From contig NZ_BJTC01000006.1 in the NCBI RefSeq assembly GCF_006829085.1, forward strand, positions 1-64,000: 64,000 nt of DNA, written 5' to 3'. The stretch is from Chryseobacterium sp. ON_d1. GTDB taxonomy: Bacteria; Bacteroidota; Bacteroidia; Flavobacteriales; Weeksellaceae. Positions 16,063-24,476 of this stretch are shown in pieces (positions within the stretch are counted from its first letter, which is position 1; every line of letters begins with the position of its first letter). Position numbers and translations under genes: made by a program. The notes beneath the pieces are model-generated. The model was not told the DNA's origin. It did no database searches and saw nothing but the letters and a program-made list of their open reading frames with translations.

Positions 16063-16905
16063 TTATTTCAATTTTTCTTTGATAAAATCAATACATTTTT
16101 CGGTTACAGTATTCAGATCTTTGGGTAAATCATTTTCTGTCCATGGTTCTTTTGCTCCGAAAGTATGGTTGGCATTTTCAATCAGAAAAAGTTCGGAATT
16201 CGGGTGAAGAAGATGTAGATGCTCAGCCTGTTTTACTTCTACTGCTTCATCCTCTGTTCCATGAATAATCAGCAAGTGGGCTTTGGCCATTTCTGTAGCC
16301 CTTTCCACATCAAAACGGTGAATATCCTTTTCATAATCCTCATAAAACTGATAATAATGCGGCATTTCCTGTCTGGTACGCCCGTTCAGTGCATAATATA
16401 CGCCATTATTTTTCCAGCTTTCAAAAGATTCTCCTTTAGGAAAACGGTCTAATGTATCTACACTCGCCAATGTAATCAAACCGTTGATTCTTTCATCTTC
16501 GGATGTTTTAATAATGGAAATCCCTCCTCCCCTGCTGTGTCCTATCAGAACTATTTTTTCTTCGTCCACATGCGGATCTTTACTGAAGTGATCGATTACC
16601 ACACTAAGGTCAGATAATTCTTTAGAATAATTATTATGGCCAAAAGCCTCAAGATCTCCAAAATTCAGTGGATCATCTGTTGTCGTTCCGTTATGTGAAA
16701 AATTAAATTTCACAAAGAAAAATCCGGATTTCGCAAACTTTTCAGCCATCAGACTCCAGGCTCCCCAATCTTTATAGCCTTTATATCCGTGAACAAATAT
16801 CACTAAAGGAAGCTTCTGCACGGTATCCTGATAAAAAGCATCTGCAAGAAAACCTCTTGTTTCTTTATTTTCCAGGTATATATTATTTTCGGTAATCAGA
16901 TTCAT
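16063..16905 (-). CDS. Alpha/beta hydrolase (dienelactone hydrolase-like)
   Basis: A 280-residue cytoplasmic alpha/beta hydrolase. The nucleophile elbow is GHSRGG with Ser124. The oxyanion region is VIFVHGYKGYKDWG near 35-48. The late acid is in HGTEDEAV and the histidine in NANHTFG. It probably cleaves an ester or acts as an S-formylglutathione- or peptidase-like hydrolase; the substrate is unknown. It lies 49 bases upstream of the lipoprotein gene on the same strand, so cotranscription is likely. Start at 16905 is preferred to 16926 by similarity of the N terminus to the family, with moderate certainty. Confidence 0.82.
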   Translation of the reverse strand: MNLITENNIYLENKETRGFLADAFYQDTVQKLPLVIFVHGYKGYKDWGAWSLMAEKFAKSGFFFVKFNFSHNGTTTDDPLNFGDLEAFGHNNYSKELSDLSVVIDHFSKDPHVDEEKIVLIGHSRGGGISIIKTSEDERINGLITLASVDTLDRFPKGESFESWKNNGVYYALNGRTRQEMPHYYQFYEDYEKDIHRFDVERATEMAKAHLLIIHGTEDEAVEVKQAEHLHLLHPNSELFLIENANHTFGAKEPWTENDLPKDLNTVTEKCIDFIKEKLK

Positions 16906-17021
16906 AAAACAAATTTTTCTTTCCATTTAAAATGGAAATTTATGAAAAAAACTCTGTTTTAAAATCTTCAATTCCTTATTTCTTTTATTTAAAGTCAGGT
17001 TAAAGTTTATAAAAATAGCCT

Positions 17022-17029
17022 TATTTTTG
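17022..17029 (+). promoter_or_regulatory. -7 box immediately before the HipA-like gene
   Basis: TATTTTTG matches TAnnTTTG and ends five bases before the ATG at 17034. If used, the transcript would begin at or about the start codon, so it would be leaderless. No good -33 TTG is seen. Confidence 0.4.
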
Positions 17030-17033
17030 CCTC

Positions 17034-17807
17034 ATGCAGAATTTAAGAACGGTAACCGTGATGCGTTACATTCTGCCCCTGAGAGAAGGAGGATCTCTTC
17101 CGGCTCTGGCAGAAGCTGATGATGATTTCAAATATGTATTAAAATTCCGTGGTGCAGGCCATGGAGTTAAAATGCTGATATCCGAACTTTTAGGGGGTAA
17201 GATTACCGAAGCTTTAGGGCTTAAAATTCCTGAGCTTGTTTTTGTCAATCTTGATGCTGATTTCGGCAGAACAGAAGCCGATGAAGAAATCCAGGATCTG
17301 CTGAAATTTTCCGAAGGTCTGAATCTTGGACTGCATTATCTTTCCGGTTCTATCACCTATGATCCCGGAGTAAGTGTGGATCCGCTGCTGGCTTCAAAAA
17401 TTGTATGGCTGGATGCATTTATCACCAACATTGACCGTACTTTTAAAAATACAAATATGCTGATGTGGCATAAAGAACTCTGGATCATTGATAATGGTGC
17501 TTCGTTCTACTTTCATCATTCATGGCAGAATTTTGATACAGCAGCAAGAACACCTTTCAAATATGTGAAAGACCATGTGCTTCTTCCCAAAGCAAAAATG
17601 CTTGATGAAGCAGACAGGTTTGCTCATGAAGTTCTGAACGAAACATTATTCAGGGAAATTGTCAATATGATTCCTGAGGACTGGCTGCAATGGAATGATG
17701 CTGACGAAACACCGGATGAAATTCGTGAAATCTATTTTCAGTTTTTGAAAACCAGATTGGAAAATTCTCAAATCTTTGTAAACGAAGCTAAAAATGCAAG
17801 AGGATAA
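17034..17807 (+). CDS. HipA-like kinase family protein
   Basis: A 257-residue protein of the short HipA-like kinase family (called HipA_2). The N-terminal block RYILPLREGGSLPALAEADD is characteristic. Probable ATP-binding Lys37 lies in VLKFRG, and the catalytic-loop pattern is DAFITNIDRTFKNTN (Asp134, Asn139, Asn141) with the metal-binding Asp153 in IIDNGAS. HipA itself phosphorylates a tRNA synthetase and triggers dormancy, but this short family has no established target. It overlaps the next gene by 14 bases. An in-frame ATG at 17061 would delete the conserved LRTV-x-VMRY start, so 17034 is kept. Confidence 0.85.
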   Translation: MQNLRTVTVMRYILPLREGGSLPALAEADDDFKYVLKFRGAGHGVKMLISELLGGKITEALGLKIPELVFVNLDADFGRTEADEEIQDLLKFSEGLNLGLHYLSGSITYDPGVSVDPLLASKIVWLDAFITNIDRTFKNTNMLMWHKELWIIDNGASFYFHHSWQNFDTAARTPFKYVKDHVLLPKAKMLDEADRFAHEVLNETLFREIVNMIPEDWLQWNDADETPDEIREIYFQFLKTRLENSQIFVNEAKNARG

Positions 17808-18177
17808 AATATATGAATATGCGGTAATACGCCTGGTACCTAAAGTTGAAAGAGAAGAATTTTTCAATATCGGACTGGTGATGTTTTCTAAAAAAGAAAA
17901 GTTCATCAGGGTAGAGTTTTATTTGTGTCCGGATAAATTTAAGCTGATGCACAGCAAGCTTGATTATGACGATATCATCCATAATCTGGAAAGCTTTCAG
18001 AAAATTGCGAATGGTGATAAAGATGGCGGTCCTATTGCGCTGCTTGATATCCCGGAACGTTTCCGATGGCTGACGGCTGTAAGGAGTGCTGTTGTTCAGA
18101 CCTCCCGCCCTCATCCGGGAAAATCCAAAGATCTGGATGCTACTTTTGGTAAGCTTTTTGAGGAGTTAGTAAAATAA
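17794..18177 (+). CDS. DUF3037 protein, partner of the HipA-like kinase
   Basis: A 127-residue cytoplasmic protein of the DUF3037 family, recognisable by the N-terminal IYEYAVIRLVPKVEREEFFNIG-type start and the later FRWLTAVRSAVVQTSRPHPG near 89-108. DUF3037 genes commonly stand directly next to HipA_2 genes, as here with a 14-base overlap. The pair is thus translationally coupled and likely works together. Whether it acts as an antitoxin, a substrate or something else is not known. Confidence 0.85.
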   Translation: MQEDKIYEYAVIRLVPKVEREEFFNIGLVMFSKKEKFIRVEFYLCPDKFKLMHSKLDYDDIIHNLESFQKIANGDKDGGPIALLDIPERFRWLTAVRSAVVQTSRPHPGKSKDLDATFGKLFEELVK

Positions 18178-18198
18178 AGCATCCTTAAAAAATTTAAT

Positions 18199-19233
18199 AT
18201 GAATTTATCAATAAACAACATATCAATTTACAGGTTTTTCACAAACCTGTTTTTTATTTCATTTTTAAGTTTTTCCAGTTTATTTTTTTCACAAGACCTA
18301 CCATTAAGACCAACTAAAGCTCCTGCTGTAAAAAGCACATTACTTCCTGAAATAGCAACAGTTTCTGAGAATATTGTTTACAAAACCAACAGAAAGAGCC
18401 AACCTCTCGCCCTTGATCTCTATACTCCTAAGAACAGTACTGATGAAAAACTTCCGGTATTGATCTACGTTCATGGAGGCGGATGGATAGAAGGCGACAA
18501 AATAGTTAATGCCGATAACTATCTTGAAACGACTATAAAAAAACTCATAGGCAAACAATATGCGGTGATCAGTATCAACTATACGCTTTTAAATGACAGC
18601 ACTCATTTTCCTTTGCCTTTGGAAGATACCAAAGACGCTGTAAGATGGGTCAGAAAAAATGCAGAAAAATATCATTTTGATACCAGCAACATCGGCCTTT
18701 TCGGAGCTTCAGCGGGAGCTCACCTTTCTCTGATGGCAGCTTATACACCAGACAATACTTATTTGGGTAATCCTGAGCTTTCATCCTATTCTGCTAAGGT
18801 AAATTATGTAATTGATCATTATGGCCCTGCAGACCTCAACAAACTTTTCCATACAAGATTAGGGACAATTCCGGTAGGAATGATCGGACTAATGTCCAAA
18901 AAAATTGTCGGGTTACAGGAAAATCTGGTGAAAGGGATTTCCGGATATGATATCAGAAAAGATCAGGACAGGGCAATAGATTATCTTAAGACGATATCCC
19001 CGGTTAATTTCGTATCAGGTGGTGTTCCTACTTTAATTGTTCAGGGAAATAATGACAAAATTGTTCCTTTGAGTCAATCCAAAAAGCTTCACAGAAAATT
19101 AAACAGAGTAAAAATTCAAAACTCTTTAATTGTGGTTGAAGGTGGAGTCCATGGCTTTGGGACTACAGACAAGGGTTATCTTGATAAGATAACAGATCAA
19201 ATGGTAGACTTTATTCTTTCCCAGAAGAAATAA
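18199..19233 (+). CDS. Secreted alpha/beta hydrolase (esterase/lipase, BD-FAE-like)
   Basis: A 344-residue exported esterase-like protein. An N-terminal hydrophobic signal (about 12-32, ending near FFSQ) precedes the hormone-sensitive-lipase-type HGGGW oxyanion motif at 92-96 and the nucleophile motif GASAG with Ser171. The acid lies in QGNNDKIVPL and the histidine in GGVHGFG. It probably hydrolyses small acyl esters, perhaps acetyl or feruloyl groups on polysaccharides. It begins 21 bases after the DUF3037 stop but its function looks unrelated to that pair. Confidence 0.83.
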   Translation: MNLSINNISIYRFFTNLFFISFLSFSSLFFSQDLPLRPTKAPAVKSTLLPEIATVSENIVYKTNRKSQPLALDLYTPKNSTDEKLPVLIYVHGGGWIEGDKIVNADNYLETTIKKLIGKQYAVISINYTLLNDSTHFPLPLEDTKDAVRWVRKNAEKYHFDTSNIGLFGASAGAHLSLMAAYTPDNTYLGNPELSSYSAKVNYVIDHYGPADLNKLFHTRLGTIPVGMIGLMSKKIVGLQENLVKGISGYDIRKDQDRAIDYLKTISPVNFVSGGVPTLIVQGNNDKIVPLSQSKKLHRKLNRVKIQNSLIVVEGGVHGFGTTDKGYLDKITDQMVDFILSQKK

Positions 19234-19425
19234 TATACATAAAACTACGCAAAAACAATTAAATCACTACATATCAATACAATAAATAACGACAAATAAT
19301 AAATATGCTAGATTGATATACATATTGGTATTTTTTATTTAAGAATTAATTACCTTGGCTAATGATTAAACTATTGACAATAAAAACAATAATAATTTAA
19401 TCATTCACTAATAAAAACAAGCAAT

Positions 19426-21267
19426 ATGGATTCACTAAACAATATCAATGCGCTTACTCTCATATTTGTGTCTGTTCTTATTTTCGCAATTGCTTACCGG
19501 TTCTATGGTATTTTTATTGCCAATAAAGTTCTCCGTTTAAACGATCAGAATATGACCCCTGCTGTCGAGTTTGCAGACGGGAAAGATTATGTCGCTACCA
19601 ACAAAAATGTGCTTTTCGGACATCATTTTGCGGCCATTGCTGCTGCCGGGCCATTGGTAGGGCCTGTTCTCGCGGCACAGTTCGGATACCTTCCCGGTGC
19701 ATTATGGATCCTGATCGGATGTGTGCTGGGTGGTGGTGTGCATGATATGATTGTACTCTTTGCTTCTGTGAGGCATAAAGGGCAGAGCCTTGCTACCATT
19801 GCTTCCAAAGAAATCGGAAAAGCAACGGGAACTGTTGCAGGATTTGCTATTCTTTTCATTCTTATTCTTACACTCGCAGGATTATCATTAGCCTGTATCA
19901 ATGCAATGCACGAAGCTTCATGGTCTCTTTTCACAGTAATCATTACCATGCCTATTGCGATCATTATGGGCCTGATTATGCGTTACAAAAAGAACAGTGT
20001 CCTGTTTGCGAGTATTCTTGGAGGCATTCTTCTGGTGGCAGGAATTATCAGCGGACACAGTCTGATGCAGAACCCTACAATGAATAATTTATTTTCATGG
20101 GATATTAAAACAATTTCTATAGCGATTCCTCTGTATGGTTTTATTGCTTCTGTATTACCGGTATGGCTTCTTTTGGTTCCAAGGGATTATCTTTCGACTT
20201 ATTTAAAGATTGGAACCATTATTATGCTGGCGATCGGTGTAATTGTTATTCACCCTACCATACAGATGCCTGCCATTACAGCTTTTGTTAATGGTGGTGG
20301 TCCTATTATTGGCGGCCCGGTACTTCCTTTTATTTTTATTGTAATTGCCTGTGGAGCGATTTCGGGATTCCATGCAGTGATTGCTACGGGAACAACTCCT
20401 AAAATGCTCAATAAAGAAAGAGAAATCCTTTTCGTAGGATATGGAGCTATGCTCGTGGAGGGATTTGTTGCATTAATGGCACTTATTGCAGCCTGTACAC
20501 TGATGCCCGGCGATTATTTTGCAATCAATACTCCTAAAGAAGCTTATGACTCTTTCCTTGCTGCACATCCTTCACTGCACGGAGTAGATATTGATTATTA
20601 CTCACAGAAAATAGGTATTGATCTCTATGGAAGAACAGGAGGTGCCGTATCTCTGGCTGTGGGAATGGCTCATATTTTCAATAAAATCCCATATATGGAT
20701 CAGCTGACAGCCTATTGGTATAATTTCGCCATCATGTTTGAAGCGGTCTTTATTCTTACAGCGATTGATGCAGGAACGCGGGTGGGACGTTTCTTTTTAC
20801 AGGAAATGCTGGGTTCTGTGGTTCCAAAATTCAATGATAAAAACTGGATTCCCGGAATCATTATCAGCAGCCTTCTTTTCACTTTTGCCTGGGGATATCT
20901 TGTGTATACAGGAAATGTCAACAGCATCTGGCCCTTATTTGGAATCAGTAATCAGCTATTGGCTGCCTGTGGACTGATTGTCAGTACAACGATGCTGATC
21001 AGGATGAACAGAGGAAAATATGCCTTATGTTCTGCTGTTCCCGGAGTTTTTATGGCAGGGATTACATTTTGGGCCGGTTACATTCAGGTGACAGCCATTT
21101 ATATTCCCAAAGGACAATATTTACTGGCAGCTTTAGCGGTAACGGCAGTGGTTCTGATGCTTATTGTTTTTATCGGAGCTTTCAGGAAATGGTATCAGCT
21201 CCTTCAGATCAATAAGACAGAGATTGATCATTATGGGGAACCTGTGAAGGAGCTTGTGGAAAGATAA
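19426..21267 (+). CDS. cstA: Carbon starvation protein A (peptide/pyruvate transporter family)
   Basis: A 613-residue integral membrane protein of the CstA family. Conserved stretches are the N-terminal DGKDYVATNKNVLFGHHFAAIAAAGPLVGPVLAAQFG region near 48-84, GGGVHDM near 102-108 and the YGAMLVEGFVALMAL helix near 340-354. Around 15-18 hydrophobic segments are visible. CstA proteins import peptides or pyruvate and are usually induced by carbon limitation. It stands alone, with a near-consensus TACCTTGG at 19351-19358 as a possible -7 box and a strong terminator downstream. No CRP-like site is apparent. Confidence 0.92.
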   Translation: MDSLNNINALTLIFVSVLIFAIAYRFYGIFIANKVLRLNDQNMTPAVEFADGKDYVATNKNVLFGHHFAAIAAAGPLVGPVLAAQFGYLPGALWILIGCVLGGGVHDMIVLFASVRHKGQSLATIASKEIGKATGTVAGFAILFILILTLAGLSLACINAMHEASWSLFTVIITMPIAIIMGLIMRYKKNSVLFASILGGILLVAGIISGHSLMQNPTMNNLFSWDIKTISIAIPLYGFIASVLPVWLLLVPRDYLSTYLKIGTIIMLAIGVIVIHPTIQMPAITAFVNGGGPIIGGPVLPFIFIVIACGAISGFHAVIATGTTPKMLNKEREILFVGYGAMLVEGFVALMALIAACTLMPGDYFAINTPKEAYDSFLAAHPSLHGVDIDYYSQKIGIDLYGRTGGAVSLAVGMAHIFNKIPYMDQLTAYWYNFAIMFEAVFILTAIDAGTRVGRFFLQEMLGSVVPKFNDKNWIPGIIISSLLFTFAWGYLVYTGNVNSIWPLFGISNQLLAACGLIVSTTMLIRMNRGKYALCSAVPGVFMAGITFWAGYIQVTAIYIPKGQYLLAALAVTAVVLMLIVFIGAFRKWYQLLQINKTEIDHYGEPVKELVER

Positions 21268-21287
21268 GATTCACATTAAATAAAAAG

Positions 21288-21320
21288 AAAAACAGTTCAG
21301 AAATTCTGAACTGTTTTTTT
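21288..21320. terminator. Terminator between cstA and the TonB receptor
   Basis: AACAGTTCAGAA (21291-21302) pairs with TTCTGAACTGTT (21304-21315) around one base, with A-run before and T-run after. It can serve both convergent genes. Confidence 0.85.
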
Positions 21321-21342
21321 ATAAGCATTATCTGTTATTATA

Positions 21343-24123
21343 TTAAAAATTGAAATTAAGTCTTGCAAAAACATATCTTCCGTTCTGTCCAAACTGAGAA
21401 GTGGAACGTGAATAAACGAACTGATCATTATTTGTAGAAGCGGGAAGGTTTTTCGTTGGATAAATATCAAATAGGTTATTGACCCCCAAAGTTAATCCTA
21501 AATTTTTGGTAAACTGATAGGCAGCAGAGATATCTGTAATGATTTTATCTCCGATCTGCTGATGTTCGTTAAAATCAATAATTCCGTCTCCGTTTACATC
21601 AATAACATCAGCACCTGTTACTTTTCCGAAATAGGTATTTCTCAGATAGAAGCTGGCATTCTTCCATGAAAGAGTATGGGAAAGACTTGCTTTTACTCTA
21701 GGTACAGCTTCTTCCAGATACACTCTCGATTTTTCAGAGAAATAAATCTTTTCAAGTGCCGGAGACTGCAACAATCCTGATGAGTGAACCGTTCCTACCT
21801 GTTTGGTTTTATTAAGATTAATAGCAAAGTTGTTATCCAATTTAAATCCTGAGAATCTTAGATTGTGTGAAATCACAACATCTACCCCTTTTGTTTCTGT
21901 ATCAATCGCGTTGGTAAAGAACTGGGCGCCGTTTACATTTAATTTATCATATTCTTTTTGTGCATCAGAAGGCACGTCCTTTTTTAGGAACTGGTCCGTA
22001 AGAATGATACGGTTATCAATTCTTGTAAAATAACCGTCTGCTGTGAAACTAAGCCCTGCTGACGGAATTCTGTAGGTAAATCCGACACTGGCAGATTTTG
22101 AAGTTTCCTGCTTCAGCTTTGGCATATTCAGCTGTTGTGCCAGCTGAGAATCATTACTGAAAGTCCCTACTTCCAATAGTTGATTATTGGTAAACAGTGT
22201 AGAGGTTACATTATAATAAATCTGGTGGATGGATGGCGCTCTGAATCCTGTAGAACCAGCAAATCTCACATTGAAATCAGGAGCGACTTTGATCCTTGAG
22301 GCCAATTTATAATTGAATGTTGATCCGAAATCAGAATAGTTTTCATATCTCGCCGCTGCATCTACCAATAGCCAGTTGGTAAAATTAAATTCAATATCTG
22401 CATAAGCTGCTAGTGACTGTCTGTTTTTATTCACTGCATTTTCAGGTTTAAACCCGTTGAATACCTGTGATCCTCCCGGCAAGGGTTGTCCGAAAAAGTC
22501 TGTGGCTCTCTGACTTGGATCTCCGTTCCAGATATTTCCAAACTGGTCATAGGTCTGATAGGAAGCTTCTTCTCCCTGGTTAATTTTAAAGTTTTCATAA
22601 CGGTGCTCTCCTCCGAAGGCCACGTTAATCCCTTCCCATACATCATATTTTTTAGAGAAATCTAAATTGATGGTATTCTGAGAAAACCTTAAACCACCTG
22701 CATTGAATTCATTGGGTGAAGCAAAGCGCATTGAAGTGTTTCCTGTATTTCCGATGTTGTATGTAAAAGAGTTTTGTCCGAAAGTATTACTGAAGTCAAT
22801 ATTCCAGCCATCCCATTTCCCCTTAATTCCTGCAGCCAATGAAACATCCTGAATGTCCGTTCTGATCTGTGGAAGGTAACCGTTAGGATATAATCCTGTA
22901 AAGGTTCTGCTTTCTCTTGGTCTTCTGTAAAATCCACCGGAAGTTCCGTGTCTTAAGCTGTATCCACCAAAAGTATACACTTTCCAGTTGTCACTGACAG
23001 GGATCTCAGCATTCACAAAAAACTGATGATTATTCAGTTTAGACTGCCCAACCTGCATATTAAAATCTTTTCTGGTCTGTCCTCTGTAGCTCAATTCCTG
23101 ATCTGTTACATCAGCACTGAGTAAAGACCAAAGTCCTTTCTGAAGAACATTCCCTGAGGCGTCAGTAATGTCTTTGAATGTATTTGCATTTTGTATATCA
23201 GAGAGTTGAGCTGCACTAAAGTAGTTTACCCCCTGAGCATACTGGTGTACATAATTAATAATTTGCTGTGAATTGGGAGTATTATTTATATTGGTAAAAA
23301 GAGAAGATAAATTGACTCCATCATTCAAAGCACGCTGCTCTATGGCATTATAAGCATTATAGATTTTTCCACTTTCAGTACCCGCTCGGTATGTAGGATT
23401 TCTGAATTGTGAAGACCAGGTAATATTAAAGAATCCACCTTTGGTCCCGATTTTATTTCCATAGTTCAAATCCAGCTGAATATTCTGACCGTCAAAATCT
23501 CCGGTATGGTCATTGGCCGTAGGGGTAAGATTACCACCATAGCTGATCTGACCTGTCAGTTTACCCGTATCTCTTTTCAGATCCAGGTTAATAACACCGG
23601 CAATCGCATCAGATCCGTATTGAGCTGCGGCTCCATCTCTCAATACCTCTATCCTGTTTAAGGCAAAAGACGGAATAGCATTAAGGTCAGTACCCACCGT
23701 ACCTCTTCCCGGTGTTCCGTTCACATTCACCAATGCTGAAGTATGTCTTCTTTTTCCATTCACCAGCACCAAAACCTGATCTGGTCCCAGACCTCTCAGC
23801 TGAGCAGGATCCAGATGGTCCGTACCATCAGAATTGGTCTGAATCGTGGAAGTAAAGGAAGGTGCCACAGCATTGAGTATTTGTCCAATATTGGTCTGTG
23901 GAAGGATTATGGAAGACTCCTTCACATTGAATACATCTACAGGAACCGGGCTGTCGGTTTTAGACCTGGCTCCGGCCCTTGAACCCAATACTACTACTTC
24001 TTCTACATTATTGGTCTTTATGCTGTCTTTATTTGTTTTTATACTGTCTTTTTCCTGTCCGTAAGTAAATACGCCGAGGAAAAATAAAACAGAGGCCGAA
24101 AGAATAGTTTTCTTATTATTCAT
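21343..24123 (-). CDS. TonB-dependent receptor
   Basis: A 926-residue outer-membrane receptor for an unidentified ligand, presumably driven by TonB. Signal peptide at about 1-22 (ending TYGQ); then a charged segment with two tandem copies of KDSIKTN (residues 25-38, nt 24010-24051). The TonB-box-like VEEVVVLGSRA follows near 40-50. The plug runs about 55-190 with LRGLGPDQVLVLVNGKRRH and DGAAAQYGSDAIAGVINL, typical of the larger 'iron/vitamin' TonB receptors. The barrel ends with VFARLNFNF, a proper terminal aromatic residue. It has an excellent promoter at 24162-24192. No partner SusD-like lipoprotein is adjacent, so it is not a glycan SusC. Confidence 0.9.
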   Translation of the reverse strand: MNNKKTILSASVLFFLGVFTYGQEKDSIKTNKDSIKTNNVEEVVVLGSRAGARSKTDSPVPVDVFNVKESSIILPQTNIGQILNAVAPSFTSTIQTNSDGTDHLDPAQLRGLGPDQVLVLVNGKRRHTSALVNVNGTPGRGTVGTDLNAIPSFALNRIEVLRDGAAAQYGSDAIAGVINLDLKRDTGKLTGQISYGGNLTPTANDHTGDFDGQNIQLDLNYGNKIGTKGGFFNITWSSQFRNPTYRAGTESGKIYNAYNAIEQRALNDGVNLSSLFTNINNTPNSQQIINYVHQYAQGVNYFSAAQLSDIQNANTFKDITDASGNVLQKGLWSLLSADVTDQELSYRGQTRKDFNMQVGQSKLNNHQFFVNAEIPVSDNWKVYTFGGYSLRHGTSGGFYRRPRESRTFTGLYPNGYLPQIRTDIQDVSLAAGIKGKWDGWNIDFSNTFGQNSFTYNIGNTGNTSMRFASPNEFNAGGLRFSQNTINLDFSKKYDVWEGINVAFGGEHRYENFKINQGEEASYQTYDQFGNIWNGDPSQRATDFFGQPLPGGSQVFNGFKPENAVNKNRQSLAAYADIEFNFTNWLLVDAAARYENYSDFGSTFNYKLASRIKVAPDFNVRFAGSTGFRAPSIHQIYYNVTSTLFTNNQLLEVGTFSNDSQLAQQLNMPKLKQETSKSASVGFTYRIPSAGLSFTADGYFTRIDNRIILTDQFLKKDVPSDAQKEYDKLNVNGAQFFTNAIDTETKGVDVVISHNLRFSGFKLDNNFAINLNKTKQVGTVHSSGLLQSPALEKIYFSEKSRVYLEEAVPRVKASLSHTLSWKNASFYLRNTYFGKVTGADVIDVNGDGIIDFNEHQQIGDKIITDISAAYQFTKNLGLTLGVNNLFDIYPTKNLPASTNNDQFVYSRSTSQFGQNGRYVFARLNFNF

Positions 24124-24161
24124 AGTTTAGAATTTGATAACATTTATGTTTTTACAGGGTG

Positions 24162-24192
24162 CAAATGTAAAATTTATTTATTAGTCTACAAA
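24162..24192 (-). promoter_or_regulatory. Promoter of the TonB receptor gene
   Basis: On the minus strand TTTG (24189-24192), exactly 19 bp, then TACATTTG (24162-24169). A near-perfect Bacteroidetes promoter. It gives a leader of about 35 bases before the ATG at 24123. Confidence 0.8.
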
Positions 24193-24302
24193 AACAATAG
24201 ACTTTGTTTTTGTAAAAAATTGTTATCGTTTCTGTCTATCCCTCACTTAAAGTTAAGATAAATTAAGGAAATATTCATAAAAAATATTGCACTTATCGGT
24301 TA

Positions 24303-24420
24303 TTATTTCGGCCGCAACGGCACTTTGTTCAGCAGAGGATTTGTCTTAGCTAAGTGAAACGACATTGTGAACGAAAAAATGAAACAGTTCAAATAGAAAC
24401 TCTGTAAACTTCGTGTTTAA
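24303..24420 (-). repeat. CGTTTCACT...GCTGAAC interspersed repeat, copy 3 (diverged)
   Basis: In minus orientation this matches the repeats at 32589-32744 and 48856-49008. It shares CGTTTCACT, a central ATCCT, GCTGAACAAAGTGC, and TTGCG followed by CGAAATA. The outer ends are more diverged. Confidence 0.65.
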
Positions 24421-24461
24421 ATAAAGACAACGGATCCAATAATTGAATCCGTTGTCTTTAT
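24421..24461. terminator. Bidirectional terminator downstream of the helicase gene
   Basis: ATAAAGACAACGGAT (24421-24435) pairs with ATCCGTTGTCTTTAT (24447-24461). It lies 15 bases past the helicase stop on the minus strand, with A/T-rich flanks. Confidence 0.8.
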
Positions 24462-24476
24462 ATTTTTATTTTGAAA

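Larger units (their letters stand above)
24124..24476. other. Intergenic region with promoter, interspersed repeat and terminator
   Basis: About 350 bases with no gene. From left to right: the TonB receptor promoter, a copy of the CGTTTCACT...GCTGAAC interspersed repeat on the minus strand, and a bidirectional terminator. Confidence 0.6.
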
